From assembly GCA_038322575.1 (NCBI GenBank), contig JBBQGB010000001.1:87834-151833 (forward strand): a stretch of DNA of 64,000 nt, written 5' to 3'. The notes beneath the pieces were generated by a model. That model was not told the origin of the DNA. It saw nothing but the letters and a program-made list of their open reading frames with translations, and made no database searches. The translations under genes were made by a program, and so were the position numbers. The stretch comes from JACMOY01 sp038322575 (GTDB lineage: Bacteria; Actinomycetota; Actinomycetes; Actinomycetales; Angustibacteraceae). This document shows, piece after piece, positions 43,460 through 51,009 of this stretch. The first letter of the stretch is position 1. Each line of letters begins with the position of its first letter.

Positions 43460-43819
43460 TCAGCGGGCGACGGGGGTGTCGCGCTTCTCCTTGATCTTGG
43501 CGGCCTTGCCGCGCAGGTCGCGCAGGTAGTACAGCTTGGCGCGGCGCACGTCACCGCGGACGGCGACCTCGATCTTGTCGATCACCGGGGAGTGCACGGG
43601 GAACGTGCGCTCGACGCCGACGCCGAAGCTGACCTTGCGGACCGTGAAGGTCTCGCGGACGCCCTCGCCGTGCCGGCGGATGACGACGCCCTGGAACAGC
43701 TGGACGCGCGAGCGGGTGCCCTCGACGACCTTGACGTGCACCTTCAGGGTGTCGCCGGCGCGGAACTCGGGGACGTCGTCCCGGAGGCTGGCGGAGTCGA
43801 GCGAGTCGAGGATCTGCAT
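43460..43819 (-). CDS. rplS: 50S ribosomal protein L19
   Basis: A 119-residue L19: MQILDSLDSASLR at the start, PEFRAGDTLKVHVKV, RVQLFQGVVIRRHG, then RRAKLYYLRDLRGKAAKIKE. L19 sits at the interface of the two subunits. Internal ATG 43819 is preferred over 43846 because L19 proteins begin there and AGCGACACCT lies before it. It ends the rpsP-KH-rimM-trmD-rplS operon. Confidence 0.97.
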   Translation of the reverse strand: MQILDSLDSASLRDDVPEFRAGDTLKVHVKVVEGTRSRVQLFQGVVIRRHGEGVRETFTVRKVSFGVGVERTFPVHSPVIDKIEVAVRGDVRRAKLYYLRDLRGKAAKIKEKRDTPVAR

Positions 43820-43939
43820 GAGGTGTCGCTTTCTCGTGGGTGCCACAGGTCACTCACGGACATCGGTGAGGTCAGGAGGCCACTCGTGGTCGTGCGGCTC
43901 CCCCGTGGCGGGGCCGCGACCGGCGCGTGGCGCGATCGC

Positions 43940-44659
43940 TCAGTCTGCCACAGCAGGGGGGTCGCCCTGAAATCCGAGCAGCAGGTCGGGACGGCGCTCG
44001 GCGGTGCGCGCGAGGCGCTGGGCGTGCCGCCAGGCGGCCACCCGCCCGTGGTGACCCGACAGCAGCACCTCGGGCACCTCGCGCCCGCGCCAGCTGGCGG
44101 GCTTGGTGTAGACGGGGTACTCGAGCAGACCGCCCTCATGGCTCTCTTCCACCAGGCTCTCGGCGTTGCCGACGACGCCGGGCAGCAGCCGGGCCACCGC
44201 CTCGACGACGGCGAGCACGGCCACCTCTCCCCCGTTCAGGACGTAGTCGCCGAGGCTGACCGGGGTGACCCGCATCATCGTGCTCGCCTCGTCCAGCACC
44301 CGTTCGTCGATGCCCTCGTAGCGCCCGCAGGCGAACGCCAGCCACGGCTCGGCGGCCAGGTCGTGGGCCATCGCCTGGGTGAACGGGACGCCGGAGGGGC
44401 TGGGCACCAGCAGGTGGGGCACGCCGGGCGCCTGCTCCCGCACGTGGTCCAGCGCCTCGCCCCACGGCTCGGGACGCATGACCATGCCTGCGCCCCCGCC
44501 GTACGGGGTGTCGTCGACCGTGCGGTGCCGGTCGTGCGTGAAGTCGCGAAGGTCGTGAACGACCAGGTCGAGCACGCCCTGCTCGCGCGCACGCCCGATC
44601 AGCGATAGACCCAGCGGGGCCAGGTAGTCGGGGAAGATCGTGACCACGTCGATCCGCAC
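43940..44659 (-). CDS. trmD: tRNA (guanine-N1-)-methyltransferase
   Basis: It methylates G37 of tRNAs, preventing frameshifts. The 239-residue protein has RIDVVTIFPDYL at the start, YGGGAGMVMRPE near 55, the knotted AdoMet site FACGRYEGIDERV near 110 and SLGDYVLNGGEVA near 133. The start is GTG 44659, 10 bases behind rimM. Confidence 0.97.
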   Translation of the reverse strand: MRIDVVTIFPDYLAPLGLSLIGRAREQGVLDLVVHDLRDFTHDRHRTVDDTPYGGGAGMVMRPEPWGEALDHVREQAPGVPHLLVPSPSGVPFTQAMAHDLAAEPWLAFACGRYEGIDERVLDEASTMMRVTPVSLGDYVLNGGEVAVLAVVEAVARLLPGVVGNAESLVEESHEGGLLEYPVYTKPASWRGREVPEVLLSGHHGRVAAWRHAQRLARTAERRPDLLLGFQGDPPAVAD

Positions 44660-44669
44660 AGCGAGCCCC

Positions 44670-45194
44670 TCAGCCCTGGTCGGGCCCGGCGACCTCGGCG
44701 TCGCCGTCGAACATCCCGCCCGGGGGGTCCAGGACGACGCGCCCGCCGGCGACGTCGACGTCCGGCACGAGCGCCTTCACGAACGGCACCAGCACCGGCT
44801 CACCACCGCCGAGCGGTCGGACCACCAGCAGGTCCTGGGCGGCTCCGGCGTCCAGGCGCACGACCTCACCGAGGTCGTGGCCGTCGACGTGGACGGCACG
44901 CAGCCCGACCAGCTCGTGGTCGTACCAGGCGTCCGGCTCGTCCGAGGTGGTGACGTCGACGACGAGCTCGGTGCCGCGCAGCGCCTCGGCGCCCTCGCGG
45001 GTGCTGACGCCCTCGAACCGCAGCAGCAGCACGCCGCTGTGGTCGCGGGCCGACTCGACGGTGAGGGTTCCGGCCGGTGTGGTGAACACCGCGCCGGGGA
45101 CGAACCGCTCGCCGGGGGTGTCGGTGCGCACCTCGGCGCTGACCTCACCGCGCAGGCCGTGGGCCCGGCCGATGCGGGCGACGACGCGTTCCAT
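44670..45194 (-). CDS. rimM: Ribosome maturation factor RimM
   Basis: A 174-residue 16S processing factor that helps assemble the 30S head and binds S19. The N-terminal beta barrel has VVARIGRAHGLRGEVSAEV; the C-terminal PRC-barrel half has WYDHELVGLRAV and GGEPVLVPFVKALVPDVD. The length is normal and the last residues are acidic. It lies in the usual place between the KH-domain gene and trmD. Confidence 0.95.
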   Translation of the reverse strand: MERVVARIGRAHGLRGEVSAEVRTDTPGERFVPGAVFTTPAGTLTVESARDHSGVLLLRFEGVSTREGAEALRGTELVVDVTTSDEPDAWYDHELVGLRAVHVDGHDLGEVVRLDAGAAQDLLVVRPLGGGEPVLVPFVKALVPDVDVAGGRVVLDPPGGMFDGDAEVAGPDQG

Positions 45195-45225
45195 GACGGA
45201 CCTCTCGGTGGACGGGACAACGCGG

Positions 45226-45261
45226 GCGCCGGACGTCGGGCACGGGCCCGACGCCCGGCGC
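45226..45261 (-). promoter_or_regulatory. Strong hairpin between the KH-domain gene and rimM
   Basis: Arms GCGCCGGACGTCGGGC and GCCCGACGCCCGGCGC pair over 16 positions with one mismatch and a 4-base loop. It lies inside the operon, so it may be an RNA-processing or attenuation element rather than a full terminator. Confidence 0.5.
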
Positions 45262-45307
45262 GGGCGTTCGCGTGGTGCTGGGTGGTGCTCAGGGCCTCAG
45301 GGGGAGC

Positions 45308-45550
45308 TCAGCGGACCTTGTCGGTGTCGACGATGTCGACCCGCACCGATCCGCCGCCGGCCAGAGCACCGACGACGGTGCGCAGGGCGCTCGCCGTACG
45401 GCCCGAGCGGCCGATGACCCGGCCGAGGTCGTCGGGGTGCACCCGCACCTCGAGCATCTCGCCGCGCCGGCCGTTCTGGTGCCGCACGACGACGTCGTCG
45501 GGGTGCTCGACGATACCCCGCACCAGGTGCTCGAGCGCCTCCTCCAGCAC
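45308..45550 (-). CDS. KH-domain RNA-binding protein (KhpA type)
   Basis: An 80-residue protein with a single KH domain, containing the GxxG loop in VIGRSGRTASALRTVV near 50. Proteins of this type (KhpA, YlqC) bind RNA and in some Gram-positive bacteria take part in cell-size control and small-RNA action. The GTG start lies 2 bases behind the rpsP stop, so translation is probably coupled. The genomic position is the standard one. Confidence 0.93.
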   Translation of the reverse strand: MLEEALEHLVRGIVEHPDDVVVRHQNGRRGEMLEVRVHPDDLGRVIGRSGRTASALRTVVGALAGGGSVRVDIVDTDKVR

Positions 45551-45552
45551 GC

Positions 45553-46134
45553 TCAGCCCTCGGCCTTCGCCTCGTCGGCAGCGGGAGCCTTCTCGGCCGG
45601 CGCCTCAGCCTCGGCCTCAGCGGCTGCGGCTGCGGCGGGGGCGTCACTGGCCACCGACGGACCGGGCTCGGTTGGCGCCGTGGTCGGGTCGGCGGGGGCG
45701 ACGCGGTCTGATGCAGGCGCGGTGGCCTCGTCGTCCTTCTTCGGCGCCTTCTTGGCCCGGGCGGTGGTGGCGCCCTCCTTGACCTCCAGGCCGGCGGCCT
45801 GCTTGCTGGCGGCGTCGAAGATGGCGTTGCGGTCGGGCTTGGGGGCAGCGAACCGCAGCGTGCCCTCGGTGCCGGGCAGGCCCTTGAAGGTCTGCCAGTC
45901 GCCGGTGATCTTCAGCAGCGCGGTGACCTGCTCGGTGGGCTGGGCGCCCACGCCGAGCCAGTACTGCGCGCGCTCGCGGTTGATCTCGATGAGCGAGGGC
46001 TCCTCGGTGGGGTGGTACTTGCCGATCTCCTCGATCGCGCGACCGTCGCGCTTGGTGCGCGAGTCGGCGACGACGATGCGGTAGTACGGGGCGTGGATCT
46101 TGCCCAGGCGCTTGAGACGGATCTTGACAGCCAC
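45553..46134 (-). CDS. rpsP: 30S ribosomal protein S16 with long C-terminal tail
   Basis: S16 is recognisable in the first 90 residues: AVKIRLKRLGKIHAPYYRIV, DSRTKRDGRAIEEIG and INRERAQYWLGVGAQPTEQV. About 100 more residues follow, first Lys-rich (TTARAKKAPKKDDEA) and then Ala/Glu-rich (AAEAEAEAPAEKAPAADEAK). The tail is predicted disordered. Most bacterial S16 proteins stop near 80-90 residues, though some actinobacteria carry tails. AGGAG lies 10 bases before GTG 46134. It is the first gene of its operon. Confidence 0.96.
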   Translation of the reverse strand: MAVKIRLKRLGKIHAPYYRIVVADSRTKRDGRAIEEIGKYHPTEEPSLIEINRERAQYWLGVGAQPTEQVTALLKITGDWQTFKGLPGTEGTLRFAAPKPDRNAIFDAASKQAAGLEVKEGATTARAKKAPKKDDEATAPASDRVAPADPTTAPTEPGPSVASDAPAAAAAAEAEAEAPAEKAPAADEAKAEG

Positions 46135-46360
46135 GGGTGGGTAACTCCTGGTCTTGTGAGATGAGGTGAGCACGTCGGGCCCCGGGTGGGGACACGAGAC
46201 CGTGGTGCTCGGGACACGACGTCGGAGGTGAGAGGGACCGCCGGCACCGGGTACGGCCGCCCAGTCTGCCAGATCCGCGGCCTCCCGGCGTCCAGCAGCC
46301 CTGGCCGCACGGCGACCGGCACCGTGGTGAGGCGCGTGGGGTCGACCCGTAGCCGACCGG

Positions 46361-47764
46361 TCAGTTGGCGTGCTCGAGCAGCATCACCTCGAGGCTCCAC
46401 TCGAGCCATGAGAGGTCGACTCGGTCGGGACCAGGTCGGCCTCGCGGTAGGGGACGTGGTGCTGGTGGTGCGGTGGAGTCGTACGTCGCGCCGGTGGGGG
46501 TGGTCAGCGTGACGGTGTGCGCCGGCGTCTGACTGACGGTGGCGGCCCAGCCGGGGGCTGTCTTGGCGTGGTTGCAGGCCTCGCACAGGCCTTGGGCGTT
46601 CTCCGCCGACGTCGGCCCGCCGTCGGCGTGTGCTCGGACGTGGTCGATGTGGCGCACGGGTGCGTCGCACCAGGGGGTGCGACAGGTCCGGTCACGCAGC
46701 CGGATGAACTCGGCCAGCGCCGGTGGGAAGCACCGGGCCTTGGAGTCCATCCCGACCAGCGCCCCGGTGGCCGGGTTCGCGTACAGCCGCCGGATCTGTA
46801 CCGCGGCATCTGGGGCGGCGCCGGCGACCTGGCGGGCCAGGCCCGCGGGCACCGGCCCGTAACCCAGCACCTCGGCGGCGCTGCCGGCCCTGACTGCCTG
46901 GCCGGTCCCGCAGGTCCTGCCGCTGTCGCCGCCAAGCAGGACCTCATCGGAGACGACCACGTTCACCGTGACCGGCACCCGCGGTGCGCTTCCGTCGGGT
47001 TGGCCCAGGACGCGGGTGGCGAGGGTGTCGGCCATCACCTGGCCCCGACCCCGTTCGTCACCGGCGGCGCGGGCGGTGTCGGCGGCGCGGGTCAGCTCGG
47101 CGTACACCCCCACACCGGTCACCACCGGCAGCAGTGCGGTCAGGTACGTCATGCAGTCCGGGGCCGGGCGAAGCGACACCGACCGCTGCGCCTCCGCCCG
47201 CCGACGCCGGGCCACCACCGAGGCCGGGTCCAACCGGTAGGCCACCCGGCGCAGCTCACCGACCAGCTCACGCTCACCCCACCGCACCCACGCCTGTGGC
47301 GCATCACCGAGTTCCCGGTCGACCTCGGCGCGGTGCTCCCGCGACAGGCAGGCGGTCTCACGGACCACCACGGTGGCCCGCCACTCACTGACCAACCCCG
47401 CCCGCAGAGCAGCCAGCGTGCACGGCAGCTCACGGGTCAACACCCGGGCCAGACCCAGATGCCGCTCCCCCCGGTGATGGGACTCCCGCCGCGCCAACGC
47501 CACCTGCAACCCCACCCCCAACCCCTGCCGGTCGGCCGGCACCCCAGCCGCAGCGTGGGCGGCGCGCACCGAGGAGTCCAACGCCGCCGCAGCCACCACC
47601 TGCGCCGCCTCGACCCGACACTTCAACATCTCGAGCTCACCCAGCACGTCGACCAGCTCGACGTCCGAAAAGCCGCGGGCGTCGAAGCCACCCAGCTGCT
47701 CGCCGAAGCGGGCCACCCGCGCACGCGTCAACCCGGCGGCGTCAGTGGCGGTTGTCTCGAACAC
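46361..47764 (-). CDS. DUF222 / HNH endonuclease (13E12 repeat family), copy 2
   Basis: A 467-residue protein, almost identical to the copy at 5048-6478 across the DUF222 region and HNH motif (CRTPWCDAPVRHIDHVRAHA, then CEACNH). The first 40 and last few residues differ, and the linker around 290-310 is different. The frame opens to 48535, but GTG 47764 has the same promoter, 7-base spacing and SOS-type box as the other copy, which settles the start. It lies behind rpsP in the same direction. Confidence 0.87.
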   Translation of the reverse strand: MFETTATDAAGLTRARVARFGEQLGGFDARGFSDVELVDVLGELEMLKCRVEAAQVVAAAALDSSVRAAHAAAGVPADRQGLGVGLQVALARRESHHRGERHLGLARVLTRELPCTLAALRAGLVSEWRATVVVRETACLSREHRAEVDRELGDAPQAWVRWGERELVGELRRVAYRLDPASVVARRRRAEAQRSVSLRPAPDCMTYLTALLPVVTGVGVYAELTRAADTARAAGDERGRGQVMADTLATRVLGQPDGSAPRVPVTVNVVVSDEVLLGGDSGRTCGTGQAVRAGSAAEVLGYGPVPAGLARQVAGAAPDAAVQIRRLYANPATGALVGMDSKARCFPPALAEFIRLRDRTCRTPWCDAPVRHIDHVRAHADGGPTSAENAQGLCEACNHAKTAPGWAATVSQTPAHTVTLTTPTGATYDSTAPPAPRPLPRGRPGPDRVDLSWLEWSLEVMLLEHAN

Positions 47765-47772
47765 GTGTTCTA
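47757..47772. promoter_or_regulatory. SOS box (LexA operator), one mismatch
   Basis: On the minus strand TAGAACACGTGTTCGA matches TCGAAC(N4)GTTCGA at 11 of 12 fixed bases. It contains the GTG start and touches the -10 box, exactly as at the first copy. Confidence 0.7.
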
Positions 47773-47800
47773 TTCTAGTACAGATCGCTGGCCGTCGCAA
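47772..47800 (-). promoter_or_regulatory. Promoter of the second DUF222-HNH gene (TTGCGA, 17 bp, TAGAAT)
   Basis: The -35 box is at 47795-47800 and the -10 box at 47772-47777, 7 bases before GTG 47764. The flanking GGGTCTTGCG is shared with the first copy. Confidence 0.75.
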
Positions 47801-47913
47801 GACCCCCACCGCTCGCCCGCAACGCCCGCCCCCGCACCCGGTCCGGGTCAGCACCGGTACCGCAACGTCAAGGCTCGACACGCGCAGCGAGTCAGCCGCA
47901 ACGTGGACCACCG

Positions 47914-49062
47914 CTAGATGGCGAGCGCCCGCGCGCGCAGGCTGACGTCGGCGACGGCTCGGGGGGTCAGGGGGTGGCTGGTGTCGACCCGCAGCACCGG
48001 CCCGAGGCCGAGCGGTGCCGCAGCGGCCGGGCCGGGTCCGTCCCACCAGACCAGGCCGACCTGCGGTCCGTGGATCCGGTGCCGCACGCGCGCCTCGAAC
48101 CGCTCGCGGGCCAGAGTGGCCGGGACGTCGCACCAGACCTCGACCACGGACGTCGGGTCGGCGCCCGCGCGGCGCAGTCCGGCGTCGACCAGCGGCCGGG
48201 CGTCGGCGGGCCACCAGCTCTCGAGCACGGCACCGGCCGGGCAGTCGGCGAGCAGCGACCACAGCGCCTCGCTGGCCCCGGCGCCGAGCGGTGACGACGG
48301 ACCGACGAGCACCGCGGCGACGTCGTCCGGCAGGTGCTCGCCGACCTGCTCCTTGACGACGTCCTTGCTCAGCAGCGGCAGGCTCAGCTCGCGAGCCAGA
48401 GCCCGGGCCAGGGTGGACTTGCCGGCGCCCGGCAGCCCGTTGACGAGCAGGACGCGTCGGGCCCGACGGTGCGGGGCGTACGCCGGCGCCGGCCACTCCT
48501 CGGCCGTGACGGCGTAGCGCTCGTGGTCGCGCCACGCCTCGACCCCGTCACCGCCCTCACCGCGCGCCGCCAGGTGCAGCATCCGCGGGGTCTCGCCCTC
48601 GTGCCGGAACCCCAGCGAGCGCAGGAGTCCGGCCGAGCGCGTGTTGCCCGGTTGGACGTTGGCCTCGACCCGGTGCAGCCCCAGCCCACCGGCCTCGCGG
48701 CGGCGCAGCGCGACGTCGACCACCAGCCGAAGGCCCTCGGCGAACAGCCCCTGCCCGACGTAGGGGTCGTAGGCGTCGTACCCGAGGGTCGCCGACGAGA
48801 ACCGGCCGCGCACCACGTTGGTCACGTTGACCTTGCCGACGATGCCGTGGCCGCCGCGCGGGTCCAGCGCCCGGACGACGAAGGTACGGTGGGCGTCGGA
48901 CTGCGCCCGCAGGTGGCGGGCCAGGTCGTTGGGGTCGACCGCGTTCCACCGGCCCAGGCGCTGTGCCGAGGCCGCGACGGCGAGCTGGTACGGCGCGACG
49001 TCGGCCTGGGTGACGGGTCCGACCTCGACCCGGGCGCCGGTAGCGCGCAGGCGCTGGCTCAC
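47914..49062 (-). CDS. GNAT acetyltransferase fused to a P-loop kinase
   Basis: A 382-residue fusion. The N-terminal half is a RimJ/RimL-like GNAT domain (GIVGKVNVTNVVRG, LGYDAYDPYVGQGLFAEGLR, then LHRVEANVQPGNTRSAGLLR near 130). The C-terminal half is an AAA_33-type kinase with Walker A VNGLPGAGKSTLARAL near 207 and VLESWWPAD further on. The start GTG 49062 overlaps the amidohydrolase stop (GTGTGA). The combined reaction is unknown; one idea is acetylation plus phosphorylation of the same small molecule or drug, as in bifunctional resistance enzymes. Confidence 0.8.
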   Translation of the reverse strand: MSQRLRATGARVEVGPVTQADVAPYQLAVAASAQRLGRWNAVDPNDLARHLRAQSDAHRTFVVRALDPRGGHGIVGKVNVTNVVRGRFSSATLGYDAYDPYVGQGLFAEGLRLVVDVALRRREAGGLGLHRVEANVQPGNTRSAGLLRSLGFRHEGETPRMLHLAARGEGGDGVEAWRDHERYAVTAEEWPAPAYAPHRRARRVLLVNGLPGAGKSTLARALARELSLPLLSKDVVKEQVGEHLPDDVAAVLVGPSSPLGAGASEALWSLLADCPAGAVLESWWPADARPLVDAGLRRAGADPTSVVEVWCDVPATLARERFEARVRHRIHGPQVGLVWWDGPGPAAAAPLGLGPVLRVDTSHPLTPRAVADVSLRARALAI

Positions 49063-50141
49063 ACCACGCGTCCGCGCAGCACCACGGCCCGTGGGTGCGC
49101 CAGCACGCCGACGTCCTCGCGCGGGTCGTCGGGGTAGACCACGAGGTCGGCGGACTCGCCCTCGGCCAGCCCCGGGCGGCCCAGCCACACGCGCGCACCC
49201 CAGCAGGCGGCGTCCAGCGCGGCCAGGCGCGGCAGGCCCGCGGCCACCAGCTCGGCGACCTCGGCGGCGACCAGACCGTGCGGCAGCGACCCACCGGCGT
49301 CGGTGCCGACGTACACCGGCACGCCCTCGTCGTACGCGTCGCGCACGGTCGCGTACCGGCGCGCGTGCAGGTCGCGCATGTGGGCGGCGTAGAGCGGGAA
49401 CTTGGCCTCGCCGGCGTCGGCGATCGAGGGGAAGGTGGCGATGTTGACCAGGGTGGGGACGACGGCGACCCCGCGCTCGGCAGCCGCGAGCGTCGTGTCG
49501 TAGGTGAGCCCACAGGCATGCTCGATGCCGTCGACGCCCGCGGCGATCAGGTCCGGCAGCGAGTCCTCGCTGAAGCAGTGGGCGGTGACCCGGGCGCCCG
49601 CGGTGTGAGCGGCGTCCATCGCCGCACGCAGGGCCTCCAGCGGCCAGCAGGGCGCGAGGTCGCCTGTGTCGCGGTCGATCCAGTCGCCCACGATCTTGAC
49701 CCAGCCGTCACCGCGCTGCGCCTGCACCGCGACGGCGTCCGCGAGCTGGTCGGGCTCGACCTCGTCGGCGTAGCCCCGGATGTACCGCCGGGTGCGCGCG
49801 ATGTGCCGCCCGGCGCGGACGATCCTGGGCAGGTCGTCGCGACCGTCGACCCAGCGGGTGTCGGCCGGGCTGCCGGCGTCGCGCAGCAGCAGCGCGCCGG
49901 CGTCGCGGTCGGCCAGCGCCTGGGCCCGGGTGGTCGCCTCGTCCACGGCTCCGTGCGCGTCGAGGCCGACGTGGCAGTGGGCGTCGACCAGGCCGGGCAG
50001 CACGACGCCGTCCACGGTCGTGACGTCGGTGGCGACGGGCCGCTCGAAGGTCAGCCGACCGCCGACCACCCACGCCTGGTCACGCTGCTCGTCGGGGCCG
50101 ACGAGCACCGGTCCGGTCAGGTGCAGCACGTCTGGACTCAC
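49059..50141 (-). CDS. Amidohydrolase (imidazolonepropionase-like)
   Basis: A 360-residue metal-dependent hydrolase. Metal ligands are in VDAHCHVGLD near 55, with Lys in WVKIVGDWID near 150, His in TAHCFSEDS near 190, His in GIEHACGL near 213 and Asp in VGTDAGGSLPHG near 290. The group includes imidazolonepropionase, prolidase-like and organophosphate-related enzymes; I cannot assign the substrate. A leaderless promoter supports GTG 50141. It overlaps the GNAT-kinase fusion downstream, so the two may act on one compound. Confidence 0.85.
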   Translation of the reverse strand: MSPDVLHLTGPVLVGPDEQRDQAWVVGGRLTFERPVATDVTTVDGVVLPGLVDAHCHVGLDAHGAVDEATTRAQALADRDAGALLLRDAGSPADTRWVDGRDDLPRIVRAGRHIARTRRYIRGYADEVEPDQLADAVAVQAQRGDGWVKIVGDWIDRDTGDLAPCWPLEALRAAMDAAHTAGARVTAHCFSEDSLPDLIAAGVDGIEHACGLTYDTTLAAAERGVAVVPTLVNIATFPSIADAGEAKFPLYAAHMRDLHARRYATVRDAYDEGVPVYVGTDAGGSLPHGLVAAEVAELVAAGLPRLAALDAACWGARVWLGRPGLAEGESADLVVYPDDPREDVGVLAHPRAVVLRGRVV

Positions 50142-50148
50142 GGCGAAC

Positions 50149-50154
50149 ACCCTA
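50149..50154 (-). promoter_or_regulatory. -10 box TAGGGT, leaderless
   Basis: On the minus strand TAGGGT, 7 bases, GTG 50141. The divergent ParA promoter lies 21 bases away. Confidence 0.55.
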
Positions 50155-50174
50155 ATCCGTGCCCCCGACGCCGC

Positions 50175-50180
50175 TACGCT
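50175..50180 (+). promoter_or_regulatory. -10 box TACGCT before the ParA leader ORF
   Basis: TACGCT lies 6 bases before ATG 50187 of a tiny ORF, not before the parA start, and rules out the more distant GTG at 50159. Confidence 0.5.
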
Positions 50181-50186
50181 CACCGG

Positions 50187-50213
50187 ATGAGACGCCCGGG
50201 GTCACCGCTGTGA
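50187..50213 (+). CDS. Eight-codon leader ORF overlapping the ParA start
   Basis: ATG 50187 reads MRRPGSPL and stops at TGA 50211-50213, which overlaps GTG 50210 (GTGA). With the -10 box 6 bases upstream the transcript would begin at this ATG, so ribosomes could load here without a leader and pass on to parA. It is a structural inference only. Confidence 0.45.
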   Translation: MRRPGSPL

Positions 50214-50968
50214 AGACCCTGGCGACGTACATCATCAAGGGCGGCGTCGGGAAGACCAGCGCCGCCGTCAACCTGGCCCACCTGGCGGCGGCCGGGGGGC
50301 TGCGGACGCTGGTGTGGGACCTGGACCCGCAGGGCGCCGCGACGTACCTGCTCGGAGTCAAGCCGCGCGTCAAGGGCGGCGGCGCGGCCCTGGTCAGCGG
50401 CAGGCGCAGCCTGGACGACGCGATCAGGTCCAGCAAGCTGGGCGATGTCGCCGTGCTGCCCTCGGACTTCTCCTACCGCAACCTCGACCTGCAGCTGGAC
50501 GACGCGAAGCGCCCGACCCAGCAGGTACGCCGCCTGCTCGAACCGCTCAGGGGCGACTACGACCTGGTGGTGCTGGACTGCCCGCCGAGCATCTCGATGG
50601 TGTCCGAGAACGTGTTCGCCGCCTCGGACCTGCTGCTGGTGCCGACGCTGCCCACGGCCCTGTCGCTGCGCCCACTCGAGCAGCTCACGGATTTCGTCGC
50701 GGCGATGGACAAGCCGCGACCGGCCGTGCGCGCGTTCTTCTCCATGGTCGACCGGCGCAAGAGCCTGCACCGGGAGGTCGTGGGCCGGCCGACAGTGCGC
50801 GGCCAGACATTCCTACCCACCAGCGTGCCGGCCGACAGCGTGGTGGAGCGGATGGCGGTGACCCGCCGTCCCGTCGTGGTTTCGCACGCGTCCAGCCGGG
50901 CGTCGCTGGCCTACCGGCTGCTCTGGCACGACTGCGCCGAGGTGCTCTGGCCGGACGGGCGCCGCTGA
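50210..50968 (+). CDS. Orphan ParA-type ATPase
   Basis: A 252-residue deviant Walker ATPase. KGGVGKTSAAVNLAHLA is at residues 10-26 with both signature Lys, DLDPQGAATYLL near 40 and LDCPPSISMVSENVF near 122. ParA proteins position chromosomes, plasmids or protein complexes. No parB, parS cluster or chemotaxis partner is nearby, so its cargo is unknown. GTG 50210 is favoured over GTG 50159 because the only visible promoter lies between the two. Confidence 0.85.
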   Translation: MKTLATYIIKGGVGKTSAAVNLAHLAAAGGLRTLVWDLDPQGAATYLLGVKPRVKGGGAALVSGRRSLDDAIRSSKLGDVAVLPSDFSYRNLDLQLDDAKRPTQQVRRLLEPLRGDYDLVVLDCPPSISMVSENVFAASDLLLVPTLPTALSLRPLEQLTDFVAAMDKPRPAVRAFFSMVDRRKSLHREVVGRPTVRGQTFLPTSVPADSVVERMAVTRRPVVVSHASSRASLAYRLLWHDCAEVLWPDGRR

Positions 50969-51009
50969 GCTCGGGACCCCGCGGCGGGCCGTGAGGCAGT
51001 GGCCGTGGG

